Shown here piece after piece: positions 33,148 to 45,895 of a DNA stretch of 64,000 nt; within the stretch, counting starts at the first letter, position 1, and each line of letters begins with the position of its first letter. The stretch spans positions 91,480,174 through 91,544,173 of the forward strand of contig NC_044550.1 in the NCBI RefSeq assembly GCF_007565055.1, given 5' to 3'. The translations under genes and the position numbers were made by a program. Source of the DNA: Rhinopithecus roxellana (Eukaryota > Chordata > Mammalia > Primates > Cercopithecidae). The notes beneath the pieces are model-generated. The model was not told where the DNA came from, ran no database searches, and saw only the letters and a list, made by a program, of their open reading frames with translations.

Positions 33148-33639
33148 GGGACCATATATTCTTGTCAAGGGAAAAGGAGAGAAATTGAGACTTTTCTGTG
33201 GTTCTTATTTATGGGAATCCATATGACATTATATCTAGGTCCCCTTTGAGAAAAATTAAATAATGACATCTGGAGGTTTGGGGATGAACATGTGACCCAT
33301 TATATTTACCGACTTGTGGTCCTTCTCTCCCAGTAGGTGGAGCCCTTTAGGCCATTTCAGGTGTCAATGACCATGTGTTCCCACTGCTGAGTGCATCATA
33401 GGCATTGACGTTTTGGCTACTGGTGGCACAGAACATCACTGCCACCTGAGTGTCCCCTAACAAGTAAGAATTTGAGTCATAACAGCAGGGAAAATCCACT
33501 CCTGTCTTCCATCTAAGTTACTCAAAGGGTTGTTCAACGAAAGTGGTACTGCATATTAAGTGGAGAAAAAGGCATTACTTTGTAAACTCAGGACTTGATA
33601 CAAATGACTCTGTCATAGCATAACAGTACAGTTTGACTA
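33148..33639. other. Unassigned, probably ERV-derived
   Basis: Relatively GC-richer sequence leading into the pol-like block. No motif is secure. Confidence 0.35.
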
Positions 33640-34190
33640 GTCAAAAAGGTCTTCAGACCGTGGAGACTGACAATGGATTGTTATAGACTGAATGCCAAGG
33701 CTATGTAGATGGGAAGCCAAAAATATTCCAGATACAATCAAATAAAATGTTTAACTCTGGTTAACTCTGACAGCATTCACTAATAAAAGGGAGGTCCAAC
33801 AGCGGGAAAGCCCCTTTGGGTACTGGCCCCAGCATATACTGCCCCTGAGTGTTCCTTTGGTCCCCTTTGTCAAGATTACCAGCAACACCACCAACTTTGG
33901 ATGGGGCTGTTTGCAGCAGCAGGTATTGAAAGCATTCAACGAGCCGTGGTCCACGTACTCCCTTTAAAACTTTTAGAGGCTGCTAACCCAATAAAATTAC
34001 AGATGTCTGCAATCCCCATGCCTGCAGATTAGAGTCTGTGGCAACACAAAACAGCCAGTGGGGTGCACAAGCCTCTTGAACTTAAACACATAAATTGCCT
34101 GAGGCAGCCAGAATTAGCTTTTGAAAAGTTAACTCCTTGCTCACTACTGGGCACTGGTGGAGATTAAGCATCTATGGCTGGAGTGTCATA
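33640..34190 (+). mobile_element. Endogenous retrovirus pol remnant (RT and RNase H region)
   Basis: Plus-strand translation shows a PWRLTMDCYRLN stretch near 33658, like the RT 'WR...DYR.LN' segment, and further on LPLKLLEAANP, SLWQHK and YWALVE (about 34145), which resemble the RT connection and RNase H region of retroviral pol. Stops and frameshifts separate the motifs. It is a dead fragment, class I or class III. Confidence 0.55.
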
Positions 34191-34390
34191 TGTGATATGT
34201 GTGACAAACTCTATTTACACTGGGAAGGTTTCTGGAGCCTTGGGGGACCAGCTCACGATGGATCCTAAGATGATTTTGTCCCGTACAGCCCTATCTGTAA
34301 GAAATAAACTGACTTCACATAACTTGTTGCATGTGAGTGTGTCTGTCTCACTGACCTCAGACAAGCCAGAAGCCAGGACATAGTAAACCT
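34191..34390 (+). mobile_element. LTR-like 3' part, related to 41247-41476
   Basis: ctatctgtaagaaataaactgac, cataacttgt and tgagtgtgtctgtctcactg share order and wording with the LTR end at 41400-41445 (atctgtaagtaataaaccca, gtaacttgtg, gagtgttctgtctc). The aataaa looks like an LTR polyadenylation signal. Family not named. Confidence 0.45.
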
Positions 34391-34413
34391 GTTTTGCAGT
34401 GGACCAAAATAGG

Positions 34414-34760
34414 TGTTATAGACTGAATGCTTATGTCTCTCCCAAATTCTTATATTGAAATCCTAACACTCAATGGGATGTATTTGGAGGTAGGGCTTTC
34501 GGAAGGTGATTAGATCAGTTTAGTGCCCTTATAAAAGAAACTCCACAGAATTTCCCTGCTGCTCCCACTCCGTGAGGACACAGTGAAAACAAGATGGCCT
34601 TTAGGGACCAGGAAGCTGGCCTTCAGCAGATAATCAATCTGCTAGCAACTAGATCTTGGACTTCCCAGCCTCCCAGAACTTTGAGAAATAAGTGTCTTTT
34701 ATTTGTAATTGATTCACACAATGGTATTCTGCTACTGCAGCCTAAATAAACAAATGTAAT
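34414..34760 (+). mobile_element. MaLR LTR (MST/MLT1-type)
   Basis: tgttatagactgaatgctta, ttcttatattgaaatcctaa, tttggaggtagggctttcgg, agtgcccttataaaagaaac, tgaggacacagtgaaaacaa, cttggacttcccagcctccc, aactttgagaaataagtgtc follow this LTR type. Confidence 0.8.
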
Positions 34761-35639
34761 GAATTGAGTCTGAATTCAGGATACAAAAAAAGTGAACCAT
34801 TTTTATGCAGGAGAATTTGTGTCTGAAGTAAGATAAGAATATTTGATAGAAAGAAAAGTAGCCATATTCAAGAGTTGGAGGAAATATCAATAAGATGAGG
34901 TTGTTTATTTCATGATTGATGGATAAATATGCTCACAGTAGGATGTAATTAAGATCTTCTGGCTTCTGGCATGATGTTACTTATTGAATTAGAGAAAACA
35001 GGAGTTGGAATTAAGTTTTGGATGTATTAAGAAGAATTACATATTAGTACTGTGGAAGTGCTAAACAGAATTATTTTAAAGCTGCTCTGGAACTCAGAAA
35101 TTGATTTTGACTGAAAAGAGCTATGCGCCAGAAATGGGTACGCCAAGGGCATAGAGAACAACACAAAAGCTTAACACAATATATTATACTGTAAAGCAAT
35201 ATTTCTGACATCCTCAAAATCAACGTTATAACTGCATGCAACTGAAATAGTTTGCGTGTAAATTTAATACTGTATTATTCATTCATCTGTCCTTAAATCA
35301 TTGAAAATACATCTTTTAAAATGTAGCAGGATAAAATTATGTATTTCTGACCATTTGCAGTTATACTGCTGGAGACATTAAATATCACCAGTGAATGTTA
35401 TTTACTACTATCAGCCCTGAAATATGCTAGCTTTATCACCACACTGTACCATCCCAGTCAGCATCCATGTTATCACTTAAACTCTAGTTCAGGATGATCT
35501 ACTCTGAATTTGATACAGATTTGTTTATTTTTACATATAATATCTTCCAGGGCAAATCAATGGAAGTGCAGTTTTTTTTTCTGTCTATCCTGTGAGATGA
35601 GAATTAAAATGAACAAGGCTACCGATTAGATATACTTGG
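34761..35639. other. Unassigned sequence
   Basis: Nothing recognised. Confidence 0.5.
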
Positions 35640-36000
35640 TGTTATGGTTTGAACGTGTTTCTCCAAAATTCATATGCTGGAACTTAAACTTCAAGGTGAT
35701 AGTTTTAAGAGGTGGGGTCTCTTGGCAAGTGTGGTCTCTTGGCTCTGACCTCAAAAATGGAATTAATGCCATTATAAAGAGGGTTTGGAGAACTGCTGGA
35801 CCTCCCATCTCTTCTGCCACGTGAAGAAGCAACAGGAATGTACAATCTTGTAAGTAAGAGGAGCCCTCGCCAGACATAGCATCTACTGCTGCCTTGGTCT
35901 TATACTTCGTAGCCTCCAGAGCTGGAGAAATAAATTTGTACTATTTTTAAATTATAAATTCTGTGGTACTCTGTTATAGCATTAGGAACGGGTTAAGACA
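35640..36000 (+). mobile_element. MaLR solo LTR (MST/MLT1-type) with perfect target duplication
   Basis: tgttatggtttgaacgtgtt, aattcatatgctggaact, gaggtggggtctcttgg, ccattataaagagggtttgg, ctccagagctggagaaataa, ending aacgggttaagaca. cttgg is found on both sides (35635-35639 and 36001-36005), supporting an intact solo LTR. The frames at 35626-35877 are LTR-derived. Confidence 0.88.
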
Positions 36001-37905
36001 CTTGGTAAATGTAGTGGTGGTACAATATATGTATTTAGAAAATCCTCATATTAAAAGAAATTAAGGGAATGGAGCAAAATAGTGAACTTTCCATTGCAGC
36101 AAATGCTAACAAGTATTTTGATTTGAAATCTATTAATTAAAGGAAAGTAAAAATAGTCTTATACATATTTGAATTATATGTCATGAAATAAAGTATCCAC
36201 ACACAGCCCTGAAAGTATGCTTAGTACATCAATTAATTTTGTCTTATACACAGATCTATTTAATATCACGTGAAAACATTTAACAGTTTAAATACAATGT
36301 ATCCTAGGTAATGTGGCTATATGAATATTTTCAGATAGTTTAGGCAGAACTGTACTGACTCTCTCCTTGTCTGAATGCTCTTTTTCCAAATACTGGAGAA
36401 AGGTTTTACTATTAATATTTATTGATTTTATGTGGTCCTACAATATTTCACGACGTATTTATTTCTTTAGTAGGTATCATTATATATTTATTATTATCGA
36501 AATATGCTTTTTCAAGTACTGCGTTTCTGTGTTTGGGGATCCTCCATCTATAATGTGTACTTAAATAATGACATTTTTCAGTTCTATCTTTCGCGGAAGT
36601 TTCTACAATCTCTATTTCTCCTGAATGATAACAGATCTCTATACAGAAGGTAGATAGATGTTTATATCTCATCAGTAGAGTTGCCTATAATTTGAGCAGT
36701 TTTAGTAAGTCCAATTTTTAAAAATAACAGTATATGAACATACTGTGTCTGATTATATAACATTGCAGGAATATACGAGATTCAGCAAGTAACTATTGTA
36801 GCTTTAAAAACTAGTATAAAGTATGAATATTATGAATGTTTATTGTATTTTAAAATAAAATATGAAAGTTAGAAAGCTGTGTGTCACACTTTGTACTTTG
36901 TTCTTATTTAACTTCAAGGCATAGTAATTGAAACTTACTGCTTTGAGAACTACAATCATCAATATAGTTTTCTTATTTTTCACTACAAAATTTGTTTCCA
37001 ATTCTTTCCGTCTTTGAATTATACATTCTGAAATATACCACAAATTTTAAAGATGACTATATTACATTTAGAATAATAATCCATCAATTTTTGTGTTATA
37101 ATGATACATTTTTTATTTATAAGATGTTGCTAAATTCTAAAGTTAAAATGATGTCCAAATAGCCCTATTATAAATTGATAAACTACTATTAAATATTCAT
37201 CCACTAATGTTTTCCTTACCCGTGTTGTAAACATTCATTTTTCGTTTGGGCATCAGCATTTATTTATTACCTAAACTAATAGTTCTTTTATGTCTTCTCT
37301 CAAACTTGATTTTGTATAATAGAAAAAGAAAATCAGTGTAGAATGAAAAGACATAGGTCCAAGTGCTAACCATGTTGAGTGATTTTGTTGAGGACTTTCT
37401 TCTTCGCTGAGCCTCATTTATCAAGTGACAGTGAGAGCTAGTGGAGTTGAATGAAACAATATCATCATGACAACTTCCTCCCATTCTAAAGTCTCCTTTT
37501 CTCACTGACAGACATACTCCAGACATTTGTTTTTTGAATCTGTGACTTTATTAATAACATTCAACCTTTTCATTATTATGGTGTTGTTTTATTTTCATAT
37601 TTAGTGTTGTCTTTCCTGAGATGGTATGAATATCACTTTAAATGAGGATACATATTATTCTGTACTGAATAAATTATATAACTGTTTTACTCCCAAATAT
37701 ACATACCTATATGAGAAATTATTGGAGAGAGGGAAATCCAACCAAATTAGACCTGTACTCAGGAAGCTTCCATTGTAGCAGAAGATAGATATGGGAACAG
37801 CATACTTAGCAAAATATATTTATATTGAGCATATTTATAATCTATGGCATCTCCTATAATTTGTACTGATAACACAGAAAACTGAGATCAAATAAAATTG
37901 AAATC
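36001..37905. other. Unassigned AT-rich sequence
   Basis: No gene or repeat recognised. Open frames at 36367-36672, 36840-37043 and 37260-37526 have no family resemblance. Confidence 0.5.
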
Positions 37906-38009
37906 TCTGAAAATATATTATGGAAGAGATAACTTTTGAGCTACAACTTAACAATAGATTAACTTCTACCATGCAAGGATTTTTGAGAGAGGGTTTCGGT
38001 GACAGGCAA
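37906..38009 (-). mobile_element. L2-like fragment
   Basis: gaagagataacttttgagct and accatgcaaggatttttgagag recall the reverse complement of L2 ('gaggtgacatttgagct...'). Short and decayed. Confidence 0.4.
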
Positions 38010-38393
38010 TGTTTTCAGTCCATTTTGTGTTGCCATAACAGAATGCCTGAAACTAAGTAATTTACAATGAACAGAAATATATTATCTGACATTTTGGAGG
38101 TTTGGAATTCCCAGATAAAGGGACTGCCACCTGGTAAGGGCCTTCTTGCCTCATCGTTTCATAGCAGGAGGCAGAAGAGCAAAAGAGTGTGAGAAAGAGG
38201 GAGAGGCAAAAAAGGAAGGCAAACTTTTCCTTTTTAAGGAACCGATTGTCTTACTAAGAGCCTGAATCCATTCACTATACCCTCATGCCTAATCACCTCT
38301 CATTAGGCCCGACCTTCCAACATTGTTGCATTTGAGATTAAGTTTCCCACACATGCTCTTGGGGGACACATTCAGACCACAGCTGGCATTAAC
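38010..38393 (-). mobile_element. MaLR-like LTR
   Basis: tccattttgtgttgccataa, gaaactaagtaatttacaat, tttggaggtttggaattcc, agggccttcttgcctcatcg, agcaggaggcagaagagc, acctctcattaggcccgacc, aagtttcccacacatgctct, gggggacacattcagaccac follow a well-known LTR in reverse. ggcaa/ggcat at the edges may be the decayed 5-bp duplication. Confidence 0.7.
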
Positions 38394-39095
38394 TACAGTC
38401 TACCTTTGTTTAGTCTTCTAGTTCCAAACATATAGTGACAAATCTTATAAAGACAAAGTTTCTAATGACATTTGTATTTTTTACTACTCCTAAGGCAATT
38501 ATAAGCTTTGAGAATATTTTTGGAGATCTGATAAACTACACCTTCATGCACAAAAGTTGTCAGACAATTTTCAATGTAGGCAATTAAAATGAACTTACGT
38601 GGAAAAGGTTAATTCTGAAATGGGACCGTGTATTGTTACAATTGTAAAAATCCAGAGGTCACCTAATTTTAAATCTATTCTTTACAAAGGTCTTCTCTGC
38701 AGTATCTTTTATAAGTAATCCTGACACTCTTTCAGGACCTCCACTGAAACAGTTTTCATTTCCTTTTTTATTAAACACAGCTTTATTCATCAACAGTTGT
38801 GTGAAGCTGGGCACATAAATATGAGTAAGATATTACTTGTGCCATAAGACAGCATAGAGATTTAAACAAGTTACTAAAATATTGTTTGATAGAGGAAGAG
38901 TAAGATTTTTCCTTTTTACTTTTTTCTGTGTCTGTCTCATATTGAGCCTGCCACCGAATTTAGCATATGGCATTACCGTTTCCTTGCTCCTTTAGTACAC
39001 AGTCTGCCTTATTTGTATTTATATCCTCAAGATGTGGTACAATGCCTGTCACGTATTTGATAACCCATAAATATTCGTTGTAAGACCAAATCAAC
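38394..39095. other. Mostly unassigned; L2-like tail at 38985-39085
   Basis: Around 38985-39085 gtacacagtctgccttatt, caatgcctgtcacgtatttg and ataaatattcgttgtaag resemble an L2 3' end on the plus strand. The rest is unassigned. Confidence 0.4.
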
Positions 39096-39260
39096 CTGCA
39101 AGAAAATAAGGTTTCATGAGGATGTGATTGAATCTGGATCTAAAAGATGACAAACACATAGCTTGAAGGGAAAGGAGCAAAATATAGGAGAATTTCAGTC
39201 TGTGCTGAAGGAAAATTGTATATGAAAGAACAGTGTCTAAAAGGAGTATTAACAACTTAA
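39096..39260 (-). mobile_element. L2-like fragment
   Basis: atgaggatgtgattgaatctggatctaaaagatga and gaaagaacagtgtctaaaag fit the reverse complement of L2. It appears to continue at 39990. Confidence 0.45.
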
Positions 39261-39989
39261 GTGTGAAGAGGTATGATCTGTCAAAAACTTAATAGTGATC
39301 ATAAAGATAGCTAATATTCAGGCAGGATTGGAATAAACTTACCTTAACAGAAAACTTCAGAATCTCTTCTGTCTCCATTCTCAACGTGTGTAATACCATT
39401 TGCTTAATGTATTATATCATATGGTAAAAGGCTTTGCTGTGATTTTTTCCTTTTTATTATTGTTTTAGAAAAGTATGGTAAAACTATTATATGAACACTT
39501 TTGCTAAGGTAAGAAAATATTTTTTGAGGGGAGTTGAATTAGAGTATTATGCAATTTAGGTATAACATCTAGGTAATTTTAAAGTTTTGATGTATGACAT
39601 GGAGTCATTAGAAGGTTGCCCATTGATCATATTTGATGTTATAAAACATGAAATGGCAAAGAAAGAAAAACCCTGTGCAATAAGCAAAAGAAATTTTTCT
39701 CCACCTTTCATAGACATTTGCCATTATGGGTGATAAGAGCAACTAGGAGGAAACTGGAGAAGGTAACATCACTTTCTGTGACAAATTTACTCTGCTGGGT
39801 GACATTTATGGGTATAGGATCACTATATGGCCAACACATTTTCATTAATTTAACTAGAGAGCTTTTGCCTCCATGTCACTTATATATTGGAAGGAATTAG
39901 TATATTTTTGCCTATTAAAGAGATGGCTTCAGCATGAAATTTTCAGAACACTGAATGGTGACCTCAAATGAATTGCATCTACTAGAACT
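39261..39989. other. Unassigned sequence
   Basis: Nothing recognised; lies between two L2-like pieces and may be an old insertion. Confidence 0.4.
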
Positions 39990-40140
39990 TAAAATAGGCA
40001 AGGTGAGAAGAGGAAGAATATAAGGCTGAAGTGTCAGGGGCTTGACTGCTATGTCGTGCCAAGGAGTTTTTAACTTGACACTTTAACATTGAGTAGAGGT
40101 TTTTCATGTAAAGAACAAGAAGGTAAGAGCAAGTGGTATA
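39990..40140 (-). mobile_element. L2-like fragment
   Basis: ggcaaggtgagaagagg, ataaggctgaagtgtcagggg, cgtgccaaggagtttttaac resemble the reverse complement of the L2 'gccaggctaaggagtttg' stretch. Confidence 0.45.
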
Positions 40141-40685
40141 GAGAAGTCGCCAGGGAGGTGACTAGGAGAAAAGAGAATTCTTGATTTTTCTTCTGGAATT
40201 ACATGGAGTACCATATAGCCGAAAGATAAAATGTCCCAAGAAGATGAACAGATCTTAAAACAACCTACCAGTACATCTTTGAAGATCCAAATATGATTTT
40301 GGCTGGAAAAGCATGTATGCTAATTTTATTTTTGAAGTGGTGCTAAAATTAGTATTTTGCAGAAAAACTAAGAACCTCCAAAACATAAATTCATGTAGTT
40401 TGCTACTGCTGATTATTGTGGATATATTAACAGCTCAGAAAAGCCACAGGGCATTTTGTTACTACTAAAAGCTTTTTACATATGATTGTAAGTTCACTGA
40501 GCGCACAAACTCAGAGGGTGTATAGATGTTTGCTCCTGGCCTGGCATAAATATGATATGGATTATGAACATCTATATTAGTATATAGTTGTTTAGTGAAT
40601 AAAAACGTGATTATTACAGGACATTTCTCCAGATGGCTTTGGACCAATCTAGTGCTTTTCCCTTTCTCACTTAAAGTTCTTAAGA
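40141..40685. other. Unassigned sequence
   Basis: An L2 3'-end-like phrase (attgtaagttcactgagcgcac, ggcctggcataaatatg) appears at 40484-40560 but is weak. Confidence 0.4.
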
Positions 40686-40823
40686 ATAACTATAGAATGT
40701 GCTGGGAACGAAACATCTTGAGATAGGGAGCGGTTAGAACAGTTCAGGCGCTGTTTCTGTCCCTCCCAAAACAAGATGTTTTTCAGTGCTTCAGCCCAGT
40801 GTATCTTTTTGCCCCTTGCTATA
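40686..40823 (+). mobile_element. ERV LTR, left part up to TATA region
   Basis: gtgctgggaacgaaacatc to ttgccccttgctata. Joined across the inserted MST LTR, the sequence would read into tataaaagcc, an LTR-type TATA box. Family not named. Confidence 0.5.
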
Positions 40824-41246
40824 TGATATAGTTTGGATCTGTGTCATCAACCAAATTTCATGTCGAATTGTAATTCCCAGTGTTGGAAGTGGGGCCTCTT
40901 GGGAGGTGATTGGATCAAGGAGTTGTTTCTCATGAATGGTTTGACACTGTCCCTTTGGTGCTGTTCTCATGACAGTGAGTGAGTTCTCATGAGATCAAGT
41001 TGTTTAGCACCACAGTCATATGTAGCATCTCCCCCTTTGCTCTCTCTCTCCTGCTTCTGTTCCTGCCATGTAAGACATGCCTGCTCCGGCTTCACCTTCC
41101 AACATGATTGTAAGTTTCCTGAGGCCTCCTCATCCACATCCTTTCCTGTACAGCCTGTGGAGCTGTGAGCCAATTAAACCTCTTTTCCTTATAAATTCCC
41201 CAGTCTCCGGTATTTCTTTATAGCAATACAAGAATGGGCCAATACA
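40824..41246 (+). mobile_element. MST-type MaLR solo LTR inserted in an ERV LTR
   Basis: tgatatagtttggatctgtg, aattgtaattcccagtgttg, tgggaggtgattggatcaag, ctgttctcatgacagtgagt, gagctgtgagccaattaaac, ending gggccaataca. Flanks ctata and gtata are a 5-bp duplication with one change. Confidence 0.88.
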
Positions 41247-41476
41247 GTATAAAAGCCAGGGAGGCTGCTCTCCAGGGTTCCTCAGCTGTGGTGCAAGTGA
41301 GGAATTTGTAGACAAGACTCCATCTGCCTGGGCAGGTTTCCTGAGCTGTGGATGACCAGCTTACCCAGAATCCTTCTGTTGTCTGTTGCTGAAAATCTGT
41401 AAGTAATAAACCCACCTGTAACTTGTGTATTTGAGTGTTCTGTCTCTCTGTACTTGGGAAAGTAGTAACAGTCATG
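41247..41476 (+). mobile_element. ERV LTR, right part
   Basis: gtataaaagccagggaggct, ctccagggttcctcagctgt, ggcaggtttcctgagctgtg, atctgtaagtaataaaccca, gagtgttctgtctctctgt: TATA box, transcribed region and polyadenylation signal of an LTR in the expected order. Confidence 0.6.
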
Positions 41477-41889
41477 CAATGGTAACTTAAAGAGAATGAA
41501 TCTAGAGTTAATAGTGCACAGATTAACTGTGCATCAAAACAGAGTTCTACCCATTCAAATCTTAGACCTAGACAGTTGCATTTAGCCCTGGCTCTGCACT
41601 TATAATTCCTTATTTTAATTTTTTTATATATATCTTTTTCTATTTTTGACTCTCATGTAGGCCAGTCAGATTCTAAAATAAAAAAGAAGTATTAGGATGA
41701 TCAGATCATTTTTTATTCCCTAAGATAAAATTTGAACCAAAAAACAATGTCAGCAGATACCACAACAAAAGGGCATGTTATTAATGCATTTAATATGTAT
41801 GAGCCTGCTTCTGTGTATAGCAGAACATAGGCATATATACACATGCACGCTCAATAAGAATTTTAATAGGTTAGTTTTCAACACACTTA
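41477..41889. other. Unassigned sequence
   Basis: Nothing recognised. Confidence 0.5.
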
Positions 41890-42112
41890 AAGGCAGTTGG
41901 TTATAGAAGAAAGATGAAACTTGGAGTCAGAAGTTGATTCAAATTCTTTCTCTACCATCTATTCAATGTTTGACCTTAATAAAATATTTGATTACCTTGA
42001 GTCTCAATTTTCTCTTCTATAAAATGAAATATCATTTCTCTTGCATCCTTTCGAATACTTATGAGGATAAACTCTAGTATTACAGGAAAAGTTTTAATGT
42101 AGTGTCTCAGTT
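41890..42112 (+). mobile_element. MIR
   Basis: acttggagtcagaagttgattcaaattc, tgaccttaataaaat, cttgagtctcaattttctcttctataaaatgaaat and cttatgaggataaa match MIR order. Confidence 0.7.
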
Positions 42113-44855
42113 AAAAAAAAAAACTTTCCAAATATTAATTTCAAGTATCTATCATCAAATAGCCATTGCCTATTAGTTAGTGGAGATCCAATAATTAATT
42201 GGACAGAAATTTGAAAGAACAAAACTGAAAAGTTGGTGGAAAATATGTCTGAGAAAAGGTATATTGATCGGCCTCTTGGGTGAGGCAAATTGTGTAGATA
42301 TTTGTGTCACATAATAATAATTACCCACCAGAAGACATCCCCTGTGGAGAATACTCTCTTGGCTTTAATTACAGACAAGAAGACTCATCATAAATAGCAT
42401 GACTTTTGTGGCAGGAATGGAGGTTTTATCGAAGACAAGTGACAAACTTTTCCCTTGAAGGAGACTGTTTGGTCTACCAAAGCTGTTGCATGAATGCACA
42501 ATTTTCTAAGAACACGATCCACCACTGAGCTTCTGATAGGGTTCCAGAGGGCTACCCGGTATCAATTGTATTATACTGACTCTCTCTTATCATGGATGAA
42601 CATTACTGTCCTCCTGCAGAGATGGAAAAATATTCCAGATTAGAACATGTCCCCCCTTTCCACAGGGCTTCTGCCAGCATCATAATCCTTCATCCTTTCC
42701 TTTGTTGTGTGACACAGTGTCCTTTATATTCAGGAATCATGTTGTGTTGCAAAAGAATCTGGCAATGACACTGTGCTCATGGATTCCACTGATAATAACA
42801 CATTTTCATCACTCAGAAGCAGCAACTTTATTGTCAATGAAGTCTCCATTTAATGTCATGTTATCTAATAGGCCTTGATATATTATATATTATATATATA
42901 TAATTTTTGCCTCAAGAACCTCTTGATCAACTACCAGATACCAAATTATAGCTCCTATGTGAAAGATTTTAATTGTATCTCTTAACCTTAATTTTTATTC
43001 AAACTTCAGACTGACATTTTCAATTCATACCAGACATTTAGACATTTGTCTAAATTCAATGTAATCATATCTGAAGCCATATGAAATAGAAGAGCCATCA
43101 GACCAAGACAGAATCCTTAGTACAAGCATAAATCCTCCTTCTATTCTCACCTCTGCATGTTCCAGCTACCTCTTGTCTTCTTCTACTAGCTAACCCAGTT
43201 GAGTAAACCAACATTATATCAATTGAATAGATGCGTTTCTGTCTTGCATTACTGAATATTTTAAATCAAAGGATATCTTACATCTGAAGATGCTTTCCAT
43301 TTTTTTAGCCAGTTCAACTTCTATCTATTTTGGGAGACAATACTTTATGAATATTTCATGTTTGTACATGGCCTGGCTCCAGTGAGCAAGGGTATGGAAG
43401 ATCTTTCTTGGAAGCTAGATATAGTATCTTCTTCCAGATTAGAGGACATTTGCTTCGTATCAGCAGAACAATGATAGACAATGTCTACCAGCAACCTTTC
43501 CAAGACAGTAAAATATCCTTTTTTACCTCTCAGAGTAAACATAAAGGCTCACTATCTCATTAGAGGAAAATATGAGCAGACTGCTAGCTTTCCTAATTTC
43601 TGAGTTCCTCTTATGCACCCCACTGCATATATGGATGTCATTTGTTCCTCACTGGGTCACTGTGTGCAAATTGGAACATAGGAAACAAGTGCAAGAAGAT
43701 ATAGCTCTATTTGATGCTCTTATCATGAGTTATAACTGGTCTTTGTCTGTGACCCAGATTTCTTAGTTTTTCTCAGTATATCTATATAAAACTGTGACAG
43801 GCCCACTTGTTAACTTGCAGGTAGTGTAAGCTCTCAGATGTTCCCTAGTTTTCTACTCCCTTCTGGAGGTCTTCCAGATCCTTTAAAATGTGGTCTTTAG
43901 CTGTGGAAGAAGGCCTCTAGGATTTTGTCTCTCTCAAATTCTCTAATTGCTCTCTTGTTATTATCATTAGGAAACTCACATGGAACTTCTTTCCCAACAG
44001 AAAGCTACTTGAAGTCAGAATTATACTGATGGTGATTTCATTTGCCTCTCACAAATTATCTCAATACTCAGTTGTTTTGAGAACACCCAGCCAAATTGGG
44101 GTTCCAGTATCAGAGTGGCTAGCAACCTGCCCTGACAGAAAATAAAAGAGAACTAGATGTGAGTGTTTTACTGTGTGCCTTATGTGGGATATATTTTTCT
44201 TTTATCAAGTGGACAGTCTAATGCCTAGTAGTGTATAGTAGTGTAACTAGTGACCAGTGGGTCCTTGGCCAGGTAACTTGTTTATATTGGCAGATGTGTT
44301 TATAGCTTTTGTCTACCCATAACCAGTTTAAGCCTGCCTGACCATGGCTCTGGTATGAGGAGATTTATCTTGTCTCCTCGATCCGTAAGTCCAGGGAAAA
44401 TTCAGCTTGGGGTATCCCCAGGTTGTTCAGATGGAAGGCACAAATTCAATACACCACCACGATAGGAAACAAGTTCAAAGATTTTTACTTAGAGATCTTG
44501 GACAGGGAGGGCATAATTATAAGAAAGATAGTCTTCTATCCGGGTCACATGAGGCAGGAATGAAAAGTCAGGCAGAGAGAGAAAAGAGATAAAATGCCCA
44601 TGGCAACTAGCAGTGTATGACAGGGTGCAGGTCACTCTAAGTTCACGGGCCAATGCTTGAATGGTCCATTTAAAGGAAGTGATGGGAAAGCCCAGCTGGC
44701 CAGGTGGGAGAGATGTCTCCAAGCTCTTATCATTGACTACTGGCTTGGGCCATTTGTGTGTGATGTTCTACTTACAGTTCCTAGAAGCAGTCTTCACTGT
44801 GTCATTTTTCTTACATCAATAAATACTGAGTTTTATTAAAGTAAATGAAATTTTA
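42113..44855. other. Unassigned, probably old ERV or LTR material in part
   Basis: A TA-rich run lies at 42880-42904. The stretch 42420-44840 is GC-richer than its surroundings and has a loosely retroviral feel (tgagcttctgatagggttcc, gccagcatcataatcc), but no motif can be secured in any frame. Frames at 43345-43542, 43572-43766 and 44407-44839 have no clear family. Confidence 0.35.
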
Positions 44856-45151
44856 TTATTATTACTATTTTTTTGAGATGTGGTTTTGCTCTTCTTCCCA
44901 GGCTGGAGTGAAGTGGCGCAATCTCAGTCACTGGAAACTCTGCCCCTGAGTTCAAGTGATTCTCCTGCCTCAGCCTACGAGTAGCTAGGATTATAGGCAT
45001 GCACCACCACGCTCAGCTAATTGTTATATTTTTAGTAGAGACAGGGTTTCACCACTTTGGCCATACTGGTCTTGAACTCCTGACTTCAGGTAATCCGCCT
45101 GTCTCGGCCTCCCAAAGTGCTGGATTACAGGCGTGAACCACTGTGCCCCAC
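44856..45151 (-). mobile_element. AluS-like element
   Basis: Atypical T/A-rich head, gagatgtggttttgctc, both monomers in reverse, ending accactgtgccccact. Full length. Confidence 0.92.
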
Positions 45152-45803
45152 TTGAAAATGTTTTTAAACATTCTGAAACTTTTTTCCACTTTGATATTTA
45201 CTTCCTTTTTACTTGTCTTTGTGTTTGATTATTTCAATATGTTATTTCTTTATAGCCAGTACTTTTCCTCTCATACATTAAAAATTGCCAAAGCAAATAG
45301 TTTTGTGTTTAGTAACAGTTGTTCCAGTAACAACATGTCTGTCACATCTGTTCTTGTTTTAAATCAGAGTAAATTTTTTTCATCCTAATCAATATTTTCT
45401 AATGTAGCTATAACACAGAGCTTACTACTTTATCATGCTTTTATTATCTAAACAGGCTGTATATTTTTCTAACTTTTGTACTTTATGTATTGTTTATATA
45501 CTTTCTTGAAGGTATGCTTCAAATAAAAACCCTTTTAGAAGCAAATATGTTTCTATGAAAGAAATTGAATGAGGTGTCTGAAAGGATTACTATAATAATT
45601 ATTGATTTTAAATGTTGTCGTAGTAAAATTTGACTATTAGAGTTTACTTTACATAAAAGATTATGTCATTGGGCAAATCAGTATGCCTCTTACCTAGTTG
45701 AACATAAGGCCTAAAAAGCTCTGAAAAATAAATATTTACAGTTAGAAGTATTATCATTCATCTCTCAAGATACTTTTTTTTCTATTTCATTCTTTGTATA
45801 TTT
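45152..45803. other. Unassigned sequence
   Basis: The frame at 45143-45388 starts in the Alu and is not supported as a gene. Confidence 0.5.
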
Positions 45804-45895
45804 GACCTCCTGCTATTTATAATAGACTGCATAATCAAAAATTTAAACCGCTGTAAGTATATTGAAAAAATCCTGTAAGGAATCTTCCTTAACTT
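45804..45895 (+). repeat. Direct repeat A, copy 1
   Basis: gacctcctgctatttataat to cttccttaac. It matches 47936-48026 (shared ctgtaagtatattgaaaaa) at about 80% by eye. The pair brackets the ERVL-like pol remnant. Confidence 0.75.
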
